A stretch of 43,308 nt of DNA, from contig CAJYIY010000092.1 in NCBI GenBank assembly GCA_913775305.1, positions 1-43,308 of the forward strand. The letters run 5' to 3'. Positions 15,271-23,809 of this stretch are shown here, piece by piece. A model generated the notes under the pieces. It did no database searches. It was not told the DNA's origin and saw nothing but the letters and a program-made list of their open reading frames with translations. Both the position numbers and the translations under genes were made by a program. The stretch's first letter is position 1. Each line of letters begins with the position of its first letter. This stretch comes from an uncultured Erwinia sp. Lineage in GTDB: Bacteria > Pseudomonadota > Gammaproteobacteria > Enterobacterales > Enterobacteriaceae.

Positions 15271-16602
15271 ATGAGTGACAGATTTATCAGCGCGGATCGG
15301 ATTCGCGACCGTTTTTCCAAAGCGATGTCGGCAATGTACCAGGCGGAGGTGCCGCAGTACGGCACGCTGCTACAGCTGGTGCAGGAAGTGAACCAGCAGG
15401 AGTCGGCGCGAGAAGGCAGCACATTATCCCCGGAGGCGCTGAATCGCCTGAGTGTGGAACGCCACGGCGCCATTCGGCTCGGTACGGCGGCCGAGCTGGC
15501 CACTATGCGCCAGCTTTTTGCGGTCATGGGCATGTCGGCGGTGGGCTATTATGACCTCTCTGAAGCGGGCGTGCCGGTGCACTCCACTGCCTTCCGTCCG
15601 CTAAGTGAATCCTCCCTGTTGATCAATCCCTTCCGCGTATTTACCTCGCTGCTGCGGCTGGAGCTGATTGACGATCCCATCCTGCGCCAGCAGGTGGCCG
15701 ATGTGCTGGCCCGGCGCGATATCTACACCCCCCGGCTGCGCGAGCTGCTGGCGCGGTGGCAGCAGCAGGGGGGATTCAGCGAGAGTGAAGCGGATGAGTT
15801 TGTCAGCGAAGCGCTGGAAACCTTCCGCTGGCATCAGCAGGCGGCGGTGGATCGGCCAACCTACCATGCGCTGCTGGCCCAGCACCGGCTGGTGGCCGAT
15901 GTGGCCTGCTTCCGTGGCCCGCACATTAACCACCTGACGCCGCGCACGCTGGATATCGACCGCGTACAGCAGCTGATGCCCGAATACGGCATCAGCCCGA
16001 AGGAGGTGATTGAGGGGCCGCCACGCCGCCGTTGTCCGATTCTGCTGCGGCAGACCAGTTTTAAGGCGCTGAATGAGGAGATTCGTTTTTCCGATTGCGA
16101 ACGGGGCACGCACACCGCCCGCTTTGGCGAAATTGAACAGCGCGGCGTGGCGCTGACCCGCAAGGGGCGCGAGCTGTACGACCGGCTGCTGCGTGAAGCC
16201 TCAACGCAAAAATTCAGCGATAACGCCGCGCATCAGCAGCACCTCAGTGCCGTTTTTGCCGCGTTTCCCGACAGTGATACCGAGCTGCGGCAGCAGGCGC
16301 TGGCCTTTTATCGCTACCGGCGAAATCCTGCCTTAGGGGCTCTGCCGGAGCAGGATCTGGAGGCGCTGATCGCCAGCGGGGCGGTGATTGCCGAGCCGAT
16401 TATCTATGAGGACTTCCTGCCCGTCAGCGCGGCGGGGATTTTCCAGTCGAATCTCGGTGGCGACACCAGCAGCGTCAGCAGCGGTAACCCCAGCCAGGCG
16501 GCATTTGAGCAGGCGCTGGGCTGCGCGGTGCAGGATGAATTTGCGCTGTATCAGCAGATCCAGCAGGATTCGCTCGATCGACTGCGTGAGGCGCAGGAAT
16601 AG
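15271..16602 (+). CDS. hglS: 2-oxoadipate dioxygenase/decarboxylase (DUF1338, HglS/YdcJ)
   Basis: 443 aa from ATG 15271 behind AGGAG; an upstream in-frame ATG at 15211 has no good ribosome binding site. Family marks are SVERHGAIRLGT (His65), RGPHINHLTPRTLD (His218/His221) and TARFGEIEQRG (Glu287 region), the metal site of DUF1338 enzymes. Known members turn 2-oxoadipate into D-2-hydroxyglutarate in lysine catabolism. E. coli YdcJ has about the same length. Monocistronic; divergent from NUDIX gene. The lysine link fits the nearby basic-amino-acid binding protein, though they are not one operon. Confidence 0.88.
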   Translation: MSDRFISADRIRDRFSKAMSAMYQAEVPQYGTLLQLVQEVNQQESAREGSTLSPEALNRLSVERHGAIRLGTAAELATMRQLFAVMGMSAVGYYDLSEAGVPVHSTAFRPLSESSLLINPFRVFTSLLRLELIDDPILRQQVADVLARRDIYTPRLRELLARWQQQGGFSESEADEFVSEALETFRWHQQAAVDRPTYHALLAQHRLVADVACFRGPHINHLTPRTLDIDRVQQLMPEYGISPKEVIEGPPRRRCPILLRQTSFKALNEEIRFSDCERGTHTARFGEIEQRGVALTRKGRELYDRLLREASTQKFSDNAAHQQHLSAVFAAFPDSDTELRQQALAFYRYRRNPALGALPEQDLEALIASGAVIAEPIIYEDFLPVSAAGIFQSNLGGDTSSVSSGNPSQAAFEQALGCAVQDEFALYQQIQQDSLDRLREAQE

Positions 16603-16643
16603 CAGAGATTTCGGCAGGGCAGATAAGCTGCGCAGGATGATGA

Positions 16644-16667
16644 CAGCGTCTGCTCGCGCAGACGCTG
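16644..16667. terminator. Bidirectional hairpin between hglS and HAD phosphatase
   Basis: CAGCGTCTGC, TCGC loop, GCAGACGCTG: ten perfect pairs between convergent genes. No T-run, so termination strength is uncertain. Confidence 0.6.
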
Positions 16668-16676
16668 AGGAAGGGA

Positions 16677-17489
16677 TCAGCCGTTGAACGGAGCGCTGCC
16701 GGTCAGCACCCGCTCAATGACGTTGAGCGCACCCTCTGCGTTATTGCTTTCGGTATGGTAGCGTGCGGCCTGTTTTACCGCAGGCTGCGCGTTAGCCATT
16801 GCGAAGCCGAAGCCCGCATGCGCCACCATCTCAATATCGTTGCCGCTGTCGCCGACGGCAACCACTTCCTCATCGGCAATGCCCCACTGGCGTTGCAGCA
16901 GTGCCAGCCCGTGGGCCTTATGTACGCCGGGGATGATCAGATCCACAAAGCCAAAGCCGCTGGATACCGGGGTGACGATACCGTCCAGCGCGTGGCCAAC
17001 GTGCGCCATCAGCTCGGGGATCTTTTCGTCCGGCAGATTGAGGGAGAACTTGAAGACGCTCTCATCCAGCCGATCGAAGCTTTCACGCATTTCCAGGCGG
17101 TGATAGTGTCCGGACATCAGTGTGACCAGCGCCTCCGGTGAGGTGTTCAGCATCCAGGCGCTGCGCGGACCGCAGACCACCACGTGAACATCCGGGAACG
17201 CCGACAGCACCGACAGCACGCGCTGAACACGATCTGCACTGAGCTCGCCGCAGAACAGCGTCTGCCCGCGATCGACAACGTAAGCACCGTTTTCGGCAAC
17301 GAAGGTGATTTCATCGCGGATTTCCGGGAAAAAGCTGATCAGCTGGTAGTACTGATTGCCGCTGGCCACCACAAACCGGATACCCTGCTGTTGAATTTGC
17401 TGATACTGCACCATAAACCGCGCTTTGTTGTAGGTTTTCTGGTCAGAGAGAAAGGTGCCATCCATATCGACGGCGATCATTTTAATCAC
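16677..17489 (-). CDS. ybiV: HAD-superfamily Cof-type sugar phosphatase (YbiV/SupH)
   Basis: 270 aa. Motif I is VDMDGTF (Asp8 nucleophile, Asp10 acid/base), motif II VVASGNQYYQL, motif IV VVAVGDSGNDIEM. The segment ASGNQYYQLISFFPE and the end EGALNVIERVL are nearly as in E. coli YbiV, a phosphatase for sugar phosphates such as ribulose-5-phosphate, fructose-1-phosphate and FMN. The C2-type cap lies between. Cytoplasmic, single gene. Confidence 0.92.
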   Translation of the reverse strand: MIKMIAVDMDGTFLSDQKTYNKARFMVQYQQIQQQGIRFVVASGNQYYQLISFFPEIRDEITFVAENGAYVVDRGQTLFCGELSADRVQRVLSVLSAFPDVHVVVCGPRSAWMLNTSPEALVTLMSGHYHRLEMRESFDRLDESVFKFSLNLPDEKIPELMAHVGHALDGIVTPVSSGFGFVDLIIPGVHKAHGLALLQRQWGIADEEVVAVGDSGNDIEMVAHAGFGFAMANAQPAVKQAARYHTESNNAEGALNVIERVLTGSAPFNG

Positions 17490-17830
17490 GGTTCCATGCC
17501 CTGAGAGTTGAAAAAACGTCCGTTATTTTCGGTGTAAAACGAGTAAAAAAAAAGAGGCGAATTTTGCAACTTTGTACCGCTTTTCATTGGTTTTTACCGC
17601 CCAGCCCGCCTGACCGCTGGCTCTGGCGCCGGGGCGAACATGATCCCACGGCTTCAGGAGCATTTTAGTTTCATCATATCCTGACTGTGTTTCGAAAAGC
17701 TTCGCGCGATAAAACGCTGTGACAGCGATCGCGTTTCAGACAAAGACAGCGATTTATTTATTAATGAAATATCAATATATTGCAGATGAAACTTTCTGAT
17801 TGGGAATGGTGCGATGCACCGGGGGCCACC
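17490..17830. other. Gene-free stretch before F6P aldolase
   Basis: No gene seen. AAACGC at 17712-17717 and GCGTTT at 17731-17736 form an inverted pair around GCTGTGACAGC, and the last 70 bases are AT-rich and may hold the aldolase promoter. These are weak signals. Confidence 0.3.
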
Positions 17831-18496
17831 ATGGAGTTCTATTTAGACACTGCTGACGTCGAGGCAGTCAAACGTCTGGCGGCCATTCTGCCGATTAAAG
17901 GCGTCACGACAAACCCAAGCATTGTGTCACGCAGTAAGCGTCCGTTAAGCAGCATACTGCAGGAGCTGACGTCGATTTTACCTGCCGACAGTACGCTTTT
18001 TGCTCAGGTGATCGCTCGTGATGCCGAGGCAATGGTGGATGAAGCGCTGTATTTGCGCGAAATCGTCCCGTCGCTGGTGGTGAAAGTGCCGGTGACGCAC
18101 AGCGGCCTGAAGGCAATCGGGTCGCTGACACAGCGGAAGATCCCTACGCTGGGCACCGCCGTTTACGGAGCCGGACAGGGATTTTATGCGGCCCTTGCCG
18201 GAGCCAGTTACATTGCGCCTTACGTTAACCGCGTGGATGCGCAGGGCGGAGATGGCATCAGGCTGGTCAGGGAGCTGCAAACGCTGTTGACGCTGCACTG
18301 CCCGCAAAGCTCCGTCCTGGCGGCCAGCTTCCGCACGCCGCGGCAGGTACTGGACTGCATGCTGGCAGGATGCAAGGCGATCACCGTCGATCCGGATGTG
18401 GCCGAACTGTTCCTGCTCGATCCCGCCGTAGACAGCGCGTTACAGCGCTTCGACCAGGACTGGACCGCGGCCTATGGCAGCCTGAACATTTCCTGA
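17831..18496 (+). CDS. fsa: Fructose-6-phosphate aldolase (FSA/TalC, transaldolase family)
   Basis: 221 aa from the ATG at 17831, which matches the 220-aa E. coli enzymes FsaA/FsaB; the longer frame from 17780 adds 17 unrelated residues. The opening [17 protein letters not shown] and GVTTNPSIV are diagnostic. The Schiff-base lysine is Lys85 in [20 protein letters not shown] and [19 protein letters not shown] follow the family. It cleaves or makes fructose-6-phosphate from dihydroxyacetone and glyceraldehyde-3-phosphate. The ribosome binding site is poor (GGGGGCC), so low expression or the upstream start remain possible. Confidence 0.9.
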   Translation: MEFYLDTADVEAVKRLAAILPIKGVTTNPSIVSRSKRPLSSILQELTSILPADSTLFAQVIARDAEAMVDEALYLREIVPSLVVKVPVTHSGLKAIGSLTQRKIPTLGTAVYGAGQGFYAALAGASYIAPYVNRVDAQGGDGIRLVRELQTLLTLHCPQSSVLAASFRTPRQVLDCMLAGCKAITVDPDVAELFLLDPAVDSALQRFDQDWTAAYGSLNIS

Positions 18497-18525
18497 GCGG
18501 CAGCCGCAGGCGGCAGTGATACAGG

Positions 18526-18723
18526 CTAATCATCATTTTTCGGAGATGGCATCCTGCGGCGCAGAATAATCAATTCTGCACCATCATCCTGACAGGACTG
18601 TCTGTTATTCAGGAACCACTGAATGAATTCATTGGTGTTTTTCACACCAATTTTTTTCATTACTCTTCTCTTGTAATAGCTGATTGAATTTCCGTCAGTC
18701 CTGACCACTCGGCGATTACTTAT
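18526..18723 (-). pseudogene. C-terminal remnant of a LuxR-type regulator
   Basis: The reverse strand codes for about 65 residues that match the second half of a LuxR/GerE helix-turn-helix: ISNRRVVRTDGNSISYYKRR followed by VMKKIGVKNTNEFIQWF. A TGA lies directly before ISNRR and no earlier LuxR part is visible, so only the recognition helix and tail remain. It begins 10 bp beyond the stop of the chaperone relic, as expected after a deletion. A GTG at 18708 could still start a 60-aa peptide. Confidence 0.65.
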
Positions 18724-18733
18724 TCAATAAATA

Positions 18734-19108
18734 TTAATGCAGGGCTCTGTTAAAACTGTTCTCTTTTCCGTCATCATTCGGCAATGTGTAATGCACGATA
18801 CTGTTGCTGCTGGTTATTTTTTCTTTTAAATCGAAACGTTTCTTGCTGAATGGAGCAATCATTCTGTCCATATCCAGCGTTAATGATTGTTACCCTGAGG
18901 GCGAGCTGAATTTTATTTCAACAGGAGTGACGTAATAAGGGGAATCATTCTCCAGTATCAGTGACGGCCCGTTATCCGCCAGGCTGAATGTCATTGCATC
19001 TGCGATGCGCTGAATGTTTGCAGGCTCCTTAAACGGTCGGTAAATCACTTTCAGTTGACTGTTCAGGCCGATCTCCATTTTATTCTTATCTTTCAATGCC
19101 TGGCTGTT
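18734..19108 (-). pseudogene. Degenerate PapD-type fimbrial chaperone
   Basis: One frame of the reverse strand gives LKVIYRPFKEP, ENDSPYYVTPVEI, then LDMDRMIAPFSKKRFDL and VHYTLPNDDG up to TAA at 18734. These are the F-strand lysine/YRP motif, the second-domain N-x-PYYVT strand and the C-terminal MIAPFS strand of pilus chaperones. In-frame TAA codons interrupt it at 18890-18892 and 19109-19111, and no first domain precedes it. It is a different gene from the two intact chaperones at 21577 and 26371. Confidence 0.75.
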
Positions 19109-20182
19109 TTATTCTGAAAACACCTCTCTTTTCGTCTGCGAACGGAGTCATTGATCGCTCTGGCCGGCCAGTCATGATGCTATTTTGCAAACGGTTTGGT
19201 GGAGGCGTTTTTTCGATGTGGTAGATGAGCGCGACAGCGCTCTCTAAGCCAGGAGATGCAGGAGATAACGTTCCCGCTAAGCGAATTATCCAGACCAGAA
19301 GGGGGACTGCTGACGAAGATCGCCGTCAGGTTTCATCAGAGAAAACCTGATACTGAAAATGTGAGTTGATCCTGACCGCGCGATGTGGACACAGCCCTGA
19401 ACGAGATTCTGGTTTTCAAATTGTTCCGGGCTTGTACAGTAAACGGAGCGTTTTGCGGGTTGATGCGGGTTTGTCATGAGCCAACTCGGATTGAGAGTGT
19501 ACTCACTTAGCCGCGTGTCCATTCTTTGTGGGAAGGATCGGTTTCTCTCCGTTGTCTCGCCAGCATGTTACCGCGTCAGATTCTCAGATCCTGCCCGGCC
19601 AAATCAAGTCAACATGGAACATATGCCTAAAATAACGCGTTATACCTCATAAACCGTCACGCAAAAAAAATTTATAAGTAACTGAAGCATAAGAAATTAA
19701 AACAAGATCTGATTAATCTGAATAAATTCTTAACTAAATTTTTAATAAAATAGAAAGTCATTGTAACATTCATTCATTGCTAAAGCGGTGCGATGAACTG
19801 TTGGTACTGAAAGATGGGTATTAAATTATTTAACAGGCTGATAATATTTAGAATGACTTTATTAACTGGCAACATGCTAATTCTAATTGATTTTATGATT
19901 TCACATTACTTCCTGATAGCATTTAATTAGCAATTCTCATTATTAGCGAGAGGGGGATAAGGTGGTCAGAGTGGAAGATGAGAGCTTGAGGATTAATATA
20001 TTTGAAATTTTTTCTTATTAATGACTGTTATTAATAAATAAGAGTTAACGGTATTTGTTTTTGACAATAAAATAAATCTCATGTTAGGATTATATCCGTT
20101 GGTGAAGTTCTGAATCCATTTTTTGAAGTTACCGACTCGGACGTTGATGTTAATTTTACTTTAAGTAAAAGTTGAGGGTTTA
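19109..20182. other. AT-rich gene-free stretch in the fimbrial island
   Basis: No supportable gene. A 78-residue frame on the - strand (19286-19522) resembles nothing I know and lacks a good ribosome site; it may be decayed coding sequence. From about 19640 onward the DNA is very AT-rich with many TAAT tracts, typical of silenced horizontally acquired DNA. Confidence 0.4.
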
Positions 20183-20512
20183 ATCATAAATATTAAGTGC
20201 ATAGTTAATTTTTTCGTTGCCTTCCTGTTCTTTGTAATGTCATTTATAGTTATTGCTGGTGATAAGGGAAGCCTGTATTTCGCCGGTTATATCGTTGAGT
20301 CGACATGTAATAGCGGTCATATGGATGGTCGAATAAATATATCCTGTAACCTAATCAATAAAGAAACATACAACAAAACAAATATAAATAAAATAATCGA
20401 AAAGAACAGAGAGGGTATTCTTTTGATTAATAATAACTTTGCTCGAACGGCATCCTTTCGCTATCTGGACAAGATAAAGAGCGCTGCGCGTATCGAGATA
20501 ATATACAGGTAG
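20183..20512 (+). CDS. Small secreted fimbrin-like protein (start uncertain)
   Basis: From ATG 20237 there are 91 aa, but the frame is open upstream and the extra residues NIKCIVNFFVAFLFFV extend the hydrophobic stretch into a proper signal peptide ending near VIAGDKG. No ATG/GTG/TTG exists between a TAA at about 20163 and 20237; GAGGG lies 4-7 bases before ATC 20183 and ATA 20186. The mature part has YFAGYIVESTCNS, like the first strand and cysteine of type 1 pilins, and a second Cys at ISCNLIN. At about 85 residues it is too short for a full pilin, so a minor subunit or remnant. Lies between relics and the fimbrial regulator. Confidence 0.5.
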   Translation: MINIKCIVNFFVAFLFFVMSFIVIAGDKGSLYFAGYIVESTCNSGHMDGRINISCNLINKETYNKTNINKIIEKNREGILLINNNFARTASFRYLDKIKSAARIEIIYR

Positions 20513-20579
20513 CGCCAGTTTTAAAATCCATATGGCGGAGAGGTGAGCATTCTTTAAAAAGCTCATCAGTGAAATGATT

Positions 20580-21443
20580 TTATTTTTTGCTGATGATTGA
20601 CCTTCGCAAATCTGCGGAAGAGAAAATATAGTATTCTATATAAGAAAAATATATTGACATATATTCCTCTATTAAAGAATGAAAAGCAGGTGTGACTTCT
20701 ATTATGTATCTATCGTACCTTTTAAAGTTTCCGTTCTCATTTAAATATTTCAGGATTTTTGATATTTGAGTTCGTGATACTGAAAATTCAGCAGCCAGCT
20801 GATTTAAGGTGTAATTAACAATGCCATTGTTTCTTACAGAAATGATATACAGGTATAAAAGTAAAGATCTTCCGCCATCTTTATCAATGTAAAAGTCAAT
20901 TTTTTTGTTTATTTCCTTAAAAGTAACACCTTCAAATAATGGTACAGATACGCCATAGAAAAAATCACGTAAAAAGGAATTTGATTTAATGTTTTCGAAG
21001 CTAAAATTATAATCAGAATAAAGAGTGGCTAGGGGAGTAATCATTGATTTAACATATAGTATCACATCATTCATTCCTTTTTCAGTGATATCTAGTTTGA
21101 TGGTTCTTTGATCGTCATCATCTCGAATGGTCAGAAGGCGCCCGGAAACCTTTAGTAATGAAATTATGGCAATAATAGTATTTGGACTGGAAATGGAGTT
21201 TTCGTGACAAATTTGTTTTATCTTTTTAATTGAATGCAGACGATGAGTAAATATAAAGCAGCACGCGATAAGTACAATATTAAATCTGGACTCATTTGAA
21301 ATGTATTTGTAGAATGACGGTTGAATATGGCGTAAATCACTATTTAATTTATAAAAACATTCAATAGCAGAAATAAATTTCGCGTTTCTCTTAATATTTA
21401 AAGAGTTAGAGGTAATAGCAGCTTTTATTGCATCTGAAGACAT
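20580..21443 (-). CDS. Putative regulator with two winged-helix domains
   Basis: 287 aa, AT-rich, Lys/Ile-rich. Residues about 75-130 look like a MarR-type wing (NSISSPNTIIAIISLLKVSG, LLTIRDDDDQRTIKLDITEKG). Residues about 210-245 look like a Crp/FNR-type helix-turn-helix (YTLNQLAAEFSVSRTQISK, then ILKYLNENG). No effector domain in between that I recognise. It is on the same strand, 130 bp downstream of the last fimbrial gene, so a locus-specific regulator is the best guess. The ribosome binding site is weak. Family assignment is from motif reading only. Confidence 0.6.
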   Translation of the reverse strand: MSSDAIKAAITSNSLNIKRNAKFISAIECFYKLNSDLRHIQPSFYKYISNESRFNIVLIACCFIFTHRLHSIKKIKQICHENSISSPNTIIAIISLLKVSGRLLTIRDDDDQRTIKLDITEKGMNDVILYVKSMITPLATLYSDYNFSFENIKSNSFLRDFFYGVSVPLFEGVTFKEINKKIDFYIDKDGGRSLLLYLYIISVRNNGIVNYTLNQLAAEFSVSRTQISKILKYLNENGNFKRYDRYIIEVTPAFHSLIEEYMSIYFSYIEYYIFSSADLRRSIISKK

Positions 21444-21576
21444 GATGGTTCTCTAATAATAAAAATTAAACATTGACGAACCTGTGCTTCATCTATATTT
21501 AATCCTGACCGTTCAACCAGGTCAGGATGAATAATACATTCAGCGCATCCGGTATTTTCAATTTCGTTTTAAAACA

Positions 21577-22347
21577 TCAAAAAGATCCCAGCGCGTTGGG
21601 GGGTAACGTCTGTTTTTGGCTGTAAACTCCACCCTTGTCATTAACTAAAAAAATCTCGACGCCATTGATGTTACTGATGTCAGATTTTATACTCGTTGAG
21701 ATTTTTTTTGAGCTCATGGGAAGCAGAGACAAATCCATACTTTGACCTGATTTTAACGATGCGATCTCATTGCCTTTACGGCCAAATATGGCTAGTGATG
21801 CCAGATTAGCGACATAAGGCGTTGGATTATCCAGAGTGATATTTAAGCCGCTGTCACCTTTTTCAAGTTTGTATGTAACGAGCTGCAATTTTTGCCGAAG
21901 CTCGTCAGCATTCACTCTAAGTCGGGCTGGCCGATAAATAAGTTTTATCTGAGTCAGCATTGACAGCGTCACCTCATTGTCTTCCTTTTTATTATTGTTC
22001 ACGGGCGGGATTTCAAAAATATTCAGCCAGTAAAGGCTTTCACGATCCTGAGGAATGTCCTTAAGCTCCCCTGAAAAAATTATCTTGATCTCATTTAATT
22101 TAAGCGGATCCATTTTTGACGTGACGGGTGTAACGAAAAATGGCGCGCTGGCCTTTTCCGGGGTTTTTGTGAAGTCTCCATTATCGACCCATAACTGAAC
22201 GACCACAGGATACTTATTGGTGTTTACTAAAACTGAAGACTGAAGTTTATTATCACCGTCAAAAACAATACGGCTGTTTTCAGGTATAACGCCCGAATAT
22301 GAAAAAAATGATAAACCCTGTAAAAACACAAGCAGGAAAAAACGCAT
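21577..22347 (-). CDS. Fimbrial chaperone 2 (PapD-like)
   Basis: 256 aa with a signal peptide of about 18 residues. First domain: IPENSRIVFDGDNKLQSSVL and the conserved Lys in KLIYRPARLR; second domain: LDNPTPYVANLASLAIFG and LLPMSSKKI. It binds pilus subunits by donor-strand complementation in the periplasm. It lies 14 bp behind the adhesin gene and may be dedicated to it, since a separate chaperone gene (26371) sits between pilin and usher. Confidence 0.9.
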   Translation of the reverse strand: MRFFLLVFLQGLSFFSYSGVIPENSRIVFDGDNKLQSSVLVNTNKYPVVVQLWVDNGDFTKTPEKASAPFFVTPVTSKMDPLKLNEIKIIFSGELKDIPQDRESLYWLNIFEIPPVNNNKKEDNEVTLSMLTQIKLIYRPARLRVNADELRQKLQLVTYKLEKGDSGLNITLDNPTPYVANLASLAIFGRKGNEIASLKSGQSMDLSLLPMSSKKISTSIKSDISNINGVEIFLVNDKGGVYSQKQTLPPNALGSF

Positions 22348-22361
22348 TTTTCTTCCTTAAA

Positions 22362-23795
22362 TTATGGGTAGCGAATCAAAACGGTGGCAGTAGACTTAAT
22401 TCTACCGACGGTGGGGTCAATATTAGGAAGTTTTTTCAACGTCGCTACGTATGTTTTTCTGTAAAGCGTTGTGGCATTGACCGCATTTTTACTTATCTCA
22501 GTACTGGCGCTCAGTATAGGATCCCATCCAGCAGAACGTTCTTGATCAAGATTGGTAAATCCAGCGCAGTATGAAGTACTACCCGAAACTGTGGCAACAC
22601 AACCATCCCAACTAACAAAGTTCAAACTGTAACCATCTGAATTCTTCAGCTGAATACCTACACCTTTAGCAATGTTAGAAGAATTGTAATCATCCGATAC
22701 CAGATAGGTTACACCACCCGTTGCAGGGTTGATCAGACCCAGCGTTTTTGCGGTATTAAATGCTGAAATTGAAGGCTGTAATCCCACTGCTATTGCAGAA
22801 GTACCGATGGTTTTATTGATAGTATTGTCACACTCCAGGGTCACATCAAAGTTTCTGGAAACACTTCCGCCAGATTTCATCTGGCTTACGGTCACGGTGG
22901 GGAAGATGACATAAGGCGTAGTCGTTCTGACAACACAGCTGGGCGTGTAAGAAAAAGTCGCTGAAGGGCTTCCGTTAAGCCCAATTGGCACAGAGTAATC
23001 CCAGGCCCAAAAGTCTTTGTTTGAGTCCGCGCCTACCCTAACAACAAACCCACCTGTACCCAGTAAGTTGATATAGCCACTGGGTTGACCACATCCAGCC
23101 GCTAATCCGCCAGCCGGATAATAGTCTGCAGACCAGACCTGGTTAACATTCGATGTCTGGCTGGTTGGAATAATCATTTCATCCCTTGCCGGATGGCAAT
23201 AATTATTTGCCACTTTGTCTCCGGCAGCATCCGTAGTCGCACCATATGGCTGAGACCATTTAACTAAAGTAGCAATAACTTTAGGTATATGTTTTTTCCT
23301 TACTACGAAACCACCTCCCGATGTATCCTCGGTAGTGACTGGAACTGAACTTTGTTGCCAGATTCTTGAAAAGACTTCGCCTGAACTTGCCAGGGTCAGT
23401 TTGATGCCTACATAGGGAAACTGAGTGGCAAAAAAACCCGGATTTCCGGGGATTTCATAAAAGCCGCCAATGCGACTATCACCATTAGTAGCGAATGCCC
23501 AGGCTAAACCCTTTTTATCATTTTGAGAGGTGCAGGTTAAAATAACTGCTTCATCACTAAGACCAGCCAGTGCGCCCTGTGTTATTGCATTATAGTTAGA
23601 AATACCGGTCGCCAGGATGGTGCCCACAGGTTGTAAGTAGGTACTTGAAATATTAATACGACCAACACCAATGGAGGCGGTATCATAATCATAACCTGTA
23701 ATCCTACTCCCCATAATTCCACTGCAGGATGCATAAGAATGCGACAGAAAAAATAAACCTAGTAGGGGTGTCAGGCTAACCATCTTTTTAAACAT
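22362..23795 (-). CDS. Two-domain fimbrial tip adhesin
   Basis: 477 aa from ATG 23795, behind TGAGG and followed by a signal peptide (MFKKMVSLTPLLGLFFLSHS). A longer frame from 23819 overlaps the usher end and lacks a signal start. The first ~280 residues are rich in aromatic and Gly residues with paired Cys and look like a receptor-binding domain. From SYTPSCVVRTTTP onward comes a pilin-like domain with two Cys pairs and a final IKSTATVLIRYP strand as used in chaperone binding. Receptor unknown. Confidence 0.82.
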   Translation of the reverse strand: MFKKMVSLTPLLGLFFLSHSYASCSGIMGSRITGYDYDTASIGVGRINISSTYLQPVGTILATGISNYNAITQGALAGLSDEAVILTCTSQNDKKGLAWAFATNGDSRIGGFYEIPGNPGFFATQFPYVGIKLTLASSGEVFSRIWQQSSVPVTTEDTSGGGFVVRKKHIPKVIATLVKWSQPYGATTDAAGDKVANNYCHPARDEMIIPTSQTSNVNQVWSADYYPAGGLAAGCGQPSGYINLLGTGGFVVRVGADSNKDFWAWDYSVPIGLNGSPSATFSYTPSCVVRTTTPYVIFPTVTVSQMKSGGSVSRNFDVTLECDNTINKTIGTSAIAVGLQPSISAFNTAKTLGLINPATGGVTYLVSDDYNSSNIAKGVGIQLKNSDGYSLNFVSWDGCVATVSGSTSYCAGFTNLDQERSAGWDPILSASTEISKNAVNATTLYRKTYVATLKKLPNIDPTVGRIKSTATVLIRYP

Positions 23796-23809
23796 ACATA
23801 CCTCAGTTA

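Noticed and set aside
19286-19522. 78-codon - strand frame in the fimbrial island
   Set aside because: No motif, no ribosome site; nearby chaperone relic frames do not join it. Kept only as possible decayed coding DNA.
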